DNA of 64,000 nucleotides from positions 2,914,001-2,978,000 of the forward strand of contig PUFA01000027.1 in the NCBI GenBank assembly GCA_003508835.1, written 5' to 3'. This stretch comes from Eonycteris spelaea (taxonomy: Eukaryota > Chordata > Mammalia > Chiroptera > Pteropodidae). Under the pieces are notes generated by a model. The model saw nothing but the letters and a program-made list of their open reading frames with translations, made no database searches and had not been told where the DNA came from. The translations under genes and the position numbers were made by a program. This document shows positions 61,971 to 64,000 of this stretch, piece by piece; position 1 is the first letter of the stretch; each line of letters opens with the position of its first letter.

Positions 61971-62159
61971 AGATGAATCTGGGTAAAGGGCATATTGTGT
62001 TCTTTGAATTATTTCCTTATCTGTTCATTTGAAATCACTTCCTAATAAAAAGTTTTAAAAACCAGTTCTCAGATAAGAGGCAACAGAGGATAACTATCCT
62101 TATTCACTGCCTTCTGAAGAGCAGCACTGATGCCAGCTGCTTTTTTAATTTCCCAATTG
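61971..62159 (+). repeat. Direct repeat copy A: L1 3' end plus shared downstream flank
   Basis: It starts AGATGAATCTGGGTAAAG (L1 3' UTR landmark), passes 'CCTAATAAAAAGTTTT' (L1 terminus) and continues for about 90 bp of non-L1 sequence ('AGATAAGAGGCAACAGAG', 'TCACTGCCTTCTGAAG', 'ACTGATGCCAG'). The whole stretch aligns with 63513-63709 at roughly 80 percent by eye, with a 14-base gap. It is followed by an A-rich tract. Confidence 0.85.
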
Positions 62160-62165
62160 CAAAAT

Positions 62166-62390
62166 TAAAAAAAAACTAGAAATACCTATTACCAGGGAAG
62201 TAGTTACATAAATTAAGATGCATCTATACAATGAAACACTATTTAGCTATTAAAAATGATGTATTTTAAGTGAATAAAAAAATAAAATAGGTTTCAAAAT
62301 TAAAAACAGCTTAGAAAAATGTATTTGAATGTCATTTGTCTTGATAAATATCTGTTTTATACATATGCATAGGTAAGACTGAAGCGATAA
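62166..62390 (+). mobile_element. Old L1M fragment (right part)
   Basis: 'ACCAGGGAAGTAGTTACATA', 'GCATCTATACAATGAAACAC' and 'TATTTAGCTATTAAAAATGA' are the next landmarks of an old L1M after the part at 61810-61970. This implies that copy A was inserted into it. Confidence 0.7.
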
Positions 62391-63076
62391 CACCCAAGCA
62401 TTAATATTAGTTTTTGCTGGAGGGTTGTTGTTGTTTTTTTTAATCTACTCCTCCCGTTTGAGAAGATATAACAACTTTGGCTTCCTGAACAGTGGTCTGA
62501 AACTCTTTTCGAGCACATTTGAGTTTTCCTCATCCTTCCATATGTGGTAAGATGAATAAAAGCCAAAATTGTACTGGGGCTAAAACACAAATGAGGGATG
62601 TAAGGAATTCCGTTGTTATTCAAACCAACTGTTTCATCTGGCAGTTGCCTTAATAGCTATCTTGTTGATCTTGGTCTTTTATAATCCTAATGGTCCACCC
62701 ACCCACTCCTGAGGAGCTTTCAGTACAGATGCTACTTGTCCTCGTTCTCATGTCATATTACATTTAATTCAATGCTCAATGCATAGGCAGCTATGGACCA
62801 TGTTGTTCAAACTACTTCTTCCATCTGTCATGATGCTTCGACATTGTAGTCTGTCCTCTCATATGTCCAAAATAAATGACAATACTATGAAATTTTTTGT
62901 AAATACTTCAACAAACTCACCTCATGAGCAAAGACTATTAAGATTTAATAATTCCACTTAATGGTTATTATAGTATGTAAATCTTCTTAGATTAAGAAGG
63001 AAAAAGTATTCATTTGTGTAAATGACATCATGGAAGTCTTAAAATATCTAATACAAATTAATGAACTCTAAAGCCA

Positions 63077-63078
<2 letters not shown>
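62391..63078. other. Unique AT-rich sequence
   Basis: Nothing recognised. Confidence 0.4.

Positions 63079-63113
<35 letters not shown>
63079..63113. repeat. (TG)n microsatellite
   Basis: About 17 pure TG units. Confidence 0.97.
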
Positions 63114-63116
<3 letters not shown>

Positions 63117-63290
63117 CCTGGCAATTCATCGAACAGATATTTGCTCTGCCTTCAAGAAGTTTACAGTCTCGTAGAGGTGGTAAACGACCATACAACACAA
63201 GGCAGTACATAATAATAGTCAGAAGAGAAGTAAATTGAAGTGCCAAGGGAGGATCACAAAGGAGAGAGAAATGTTAGGGATAGGATAATG
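63114..63290 (-). mobile_element. Possible L2/L3-class fragment
   Basis: 'ATCGAACAGATATTTGC', 'TGCCTTCAAGAAGTTTACAG' and 'TCTCGTAGAGGTGG' resemble the reversed L2-class 3' region, where less decayed copies read 'CTTCAAGGAGCTTACAGTCT'. Confidence 0.55.
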
Positions 63291-63354
63291 GCAGCAGTAG
63301 CATTTGTGTTGAGCTAAAAAGACATTATTGGGCTAAATGACAAAATTGAATATG

Positions 63355-63615
63355 AATGTTTATTTAAAAACATATCAGTGTTGAATTTACTGAAGTCATA
63401 ACTATTCTGCGTGACTATATATCTTTAATTAGGAAATACACAAAGACATATGTGTGGGAAGGAGGGAAGAGAGAATACAAGCGATATAGTAAATGTGGTA
63501 AATATCGACAGTAGATGAAATCTGGATAAAGGGCATATGGCTGTTCTTTGTGCTATTTTTATTTTTTGCAACTTACCTGCTCATTTGAAACAATTTCCCA
63601 ATAAAAAGTTTTTAA
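63355..63615 (+). mobile_element. L1M 3' end
   Basis: 'AAATGTGGTAAATATCGACA', 'GATGAAATCTGGATAAAGGG', 'GTTCTTTGTGCTATTTTTA' and 'CAATTTCCCAATAAAAAGTT' match an L1M 3' terminus with an AATAAA-type end. It is the L1 part of copy B. Confidence 0.8.
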
Positions 63616-63709
63616 AAGCCAACAGATAAGAGGCAACAGAGCATAAACTGTCCTTATTTACTGCCTTCCGAAGACCTGAACTGATGCCAGGGCTTTATTT
63701 CCCCAAATG
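63513..63709 (+). repeat. Direct repeat copy B: L1 3' end plus downstream flank
   Basis: Homologous to 61971-62159 (see copy A). In this copy the L1 3' end is longer upstream, and the downstream flank runs into ordinary sequence with no A-rich tract. It therefore looks like the ancestral arrangement. Confidence 0.85.
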
Positions 63710-64000
63710 TGGTTCGTTCTAGTTATTTGTTGACTTCACCAAACCACTGCATAATTTCACACAACTCAGTATGGAGGGCAGCGGCATCTGCCTTACAGAA
63801 CCCAAGGCCTGAAATAGCAGAAGAGCTGTGTCATGGGTGGGGTGGGATTCAGTGCCCTGCCCAGCAGCGTTTGGTTGCTCTGAGCGGTTTGCCATCAGAC
63901 CCTTGATGGTGGAATAATCAACCAGCGCAGATAAGATGCAGTGTATGACTTAGAAAACAAAGATCGTTGCCTTCTATTTGAATGTTACCTTGCCTTTTTC
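63710..64000. other. Unique sequence to window end
   Basis: Nothing recognised. The 65-codon frame here has no family likeness. Confidence 0.4.

Overview
This window reads as non-coding nuclear DNA from a placental mammal. It is AT-rich, and I see no convincing multi-exon gene, rRNA or tRNA, CpG-island promoter, or bacterial-style coding. Open frames are short, overlap on both strands, and mostly sit inside ancient transposons. The recognisable repeats are L1 (several ages), L2, MIR, MER5-type hAT elements, Tigger/MER2-type elements and a MaLR (MLT1-like) LTR. All of these are shared by placental mammals. I recognise no Alu, B1/B2, carnivore SINEC, ruminant BovB/Bov-tA, horse ERE or vesper-bat Ves SINE. 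Two minus-strand L1 3' ends look like the type common in laurasiatherian genomes, including bats. A SINE-poor laurasiatherian such as a megabat is therefore my weak guess, not a determination.

Layout. 1-10 kb: an L1 ORF2/3' fragment (1600-3440) is split by a full-length, decayed processed pseudogene of ribosomal protein L9 (RPL9). After it come a MER5A, several MIRs and an L2/L3-like piece. 10-22 kb: a small hAT element, a strong CTCF-like motif, an unusual hairpin with direct repeats, an L2, a larger hAT element (13559-14091), a MaLR LTR, a GC-richer block, a long L1/HAL1-type 5' half (19090-21735) and a Tigger1-type MITE. 22-35 kb: mostly unique sequence with MIR, L2 and MER5 pieces and a second copy of the same MITE. 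35.3-37.5 kb: an L1 ORF2-to-3' end carrying the reverse-transcriptase FADD motif, with a MER2-like element inserted at a TA. 37.5-55 kb: a compound CA/GA microsatellite, unique sequence with conserved-element-like blocks, two reversed L1 3' ends, MIRs, L2s and another CTCF-like motif. 55.5-64 kb: old L1M 3' ends, a second hAT copy in reverse orientation, and a pair of direct repeats about 1.5 kb apart. That pair shares both an L1 3' end and about 90 bp of sequence downstream of it.

Nothing here forms a pathway or operon. The window is best described as a gene desert or a large intron: a record of nested insertions with possible regulatory patches. The most interesting structural observation is the 61971-62159 / 63513-63709 repeat pair, which may be an old L1 3' transduction or a local duplication. 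I found no clear undescribed biological system.
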